Positions 6,550-6,555 of a DNA stretch of 6,555 nt are shown one piece after another. Below the pieces are notes generated by a model. That model worked only from the letters and a program-made list of their open reading frames with translations. It searched no databases and was not told where the DNA came from. The position numbers and the translations under genes are program-made. The stretch is from Candidatus Colimorpha enterica (GTDB lineage Bacteria > Bacillota > Clostridia > Oscillospirales > CAG-272). The DNA is taken from assembly GCA_018065475.1 (NCBI GenBank), contig JAGHTD010000316.1, positions 1 through 6,555 of the forward strand. Reading direction: 5' to 3'. Position 1 is the stretch's first letter. Every line of letters begins with the position of its first letter.

Positions 6550-6555
6550 ATAGAT

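Overview
The window looks like chromosomal DNA of a Firmicute, most likely an anaerobic gut-type member of the Clostridia. The grounds are AT-rich spacers with near-consensus sigma-A promoters, strong Shine-Dalgarno sites, intermediate-GC coding DNA, an archaeal/eukaryotic-type (type 3) prolyl-tRNA synthetase with a zinc-binding C-terminus, and a family 78-like glycosidase of a kind common in gut Clostridia. The taxonomic call is inference from family resemblance; there is no rRNA or other marker to fix it. I see no sign of phage, transposon, CRISPR or tRNA.

Layout. Positions 1-978 (minus strand) hold the first 326 codons of a GH78 alpha-L-rhamnosidase-like enzyme that runs off the left edge. 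A 134-bp spacer (979-1112) carries two back-to-back promoters, one firing left into the glycosidase and one firing right. The rightward unit is a complete ABC exporter half-transporter (1113-3023), proS (3062-4504) and a small seven-segment membrane protein of unknown function (4513-5094). It is closed by a strong rho-independent terminator (5105-5136). A second rightward unit starts at once with a near-perfect promoter (5139-5166) and encodes a CPA2-type cation:proton antiporter. Its reading frame is cut by a single in-frame TAG at 5898-5900 into a 234-residue N-terminal part and a 200-residue C-terminal part. The last 50 bases hold an inverted repeat and a probable promoter for a gene beyond the right edge.

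How the genes relate. The ABC exporter, proS and the membrane protein probably share one transcript, since no terminator or convincing promoter lies between them, but they do not form an obvious pathway. The antiporter is an independent unit for sodium or potassium/proton exchange at the cytoplasmic membrane. The glycosidase suggests use of rhamnose-containing plant or host glycans. Most of the window is ordinary housekeeping and transport. The main item worth a second look is the antiporter interrupted by an in-frame amber codon, with both halves otherwise intact.
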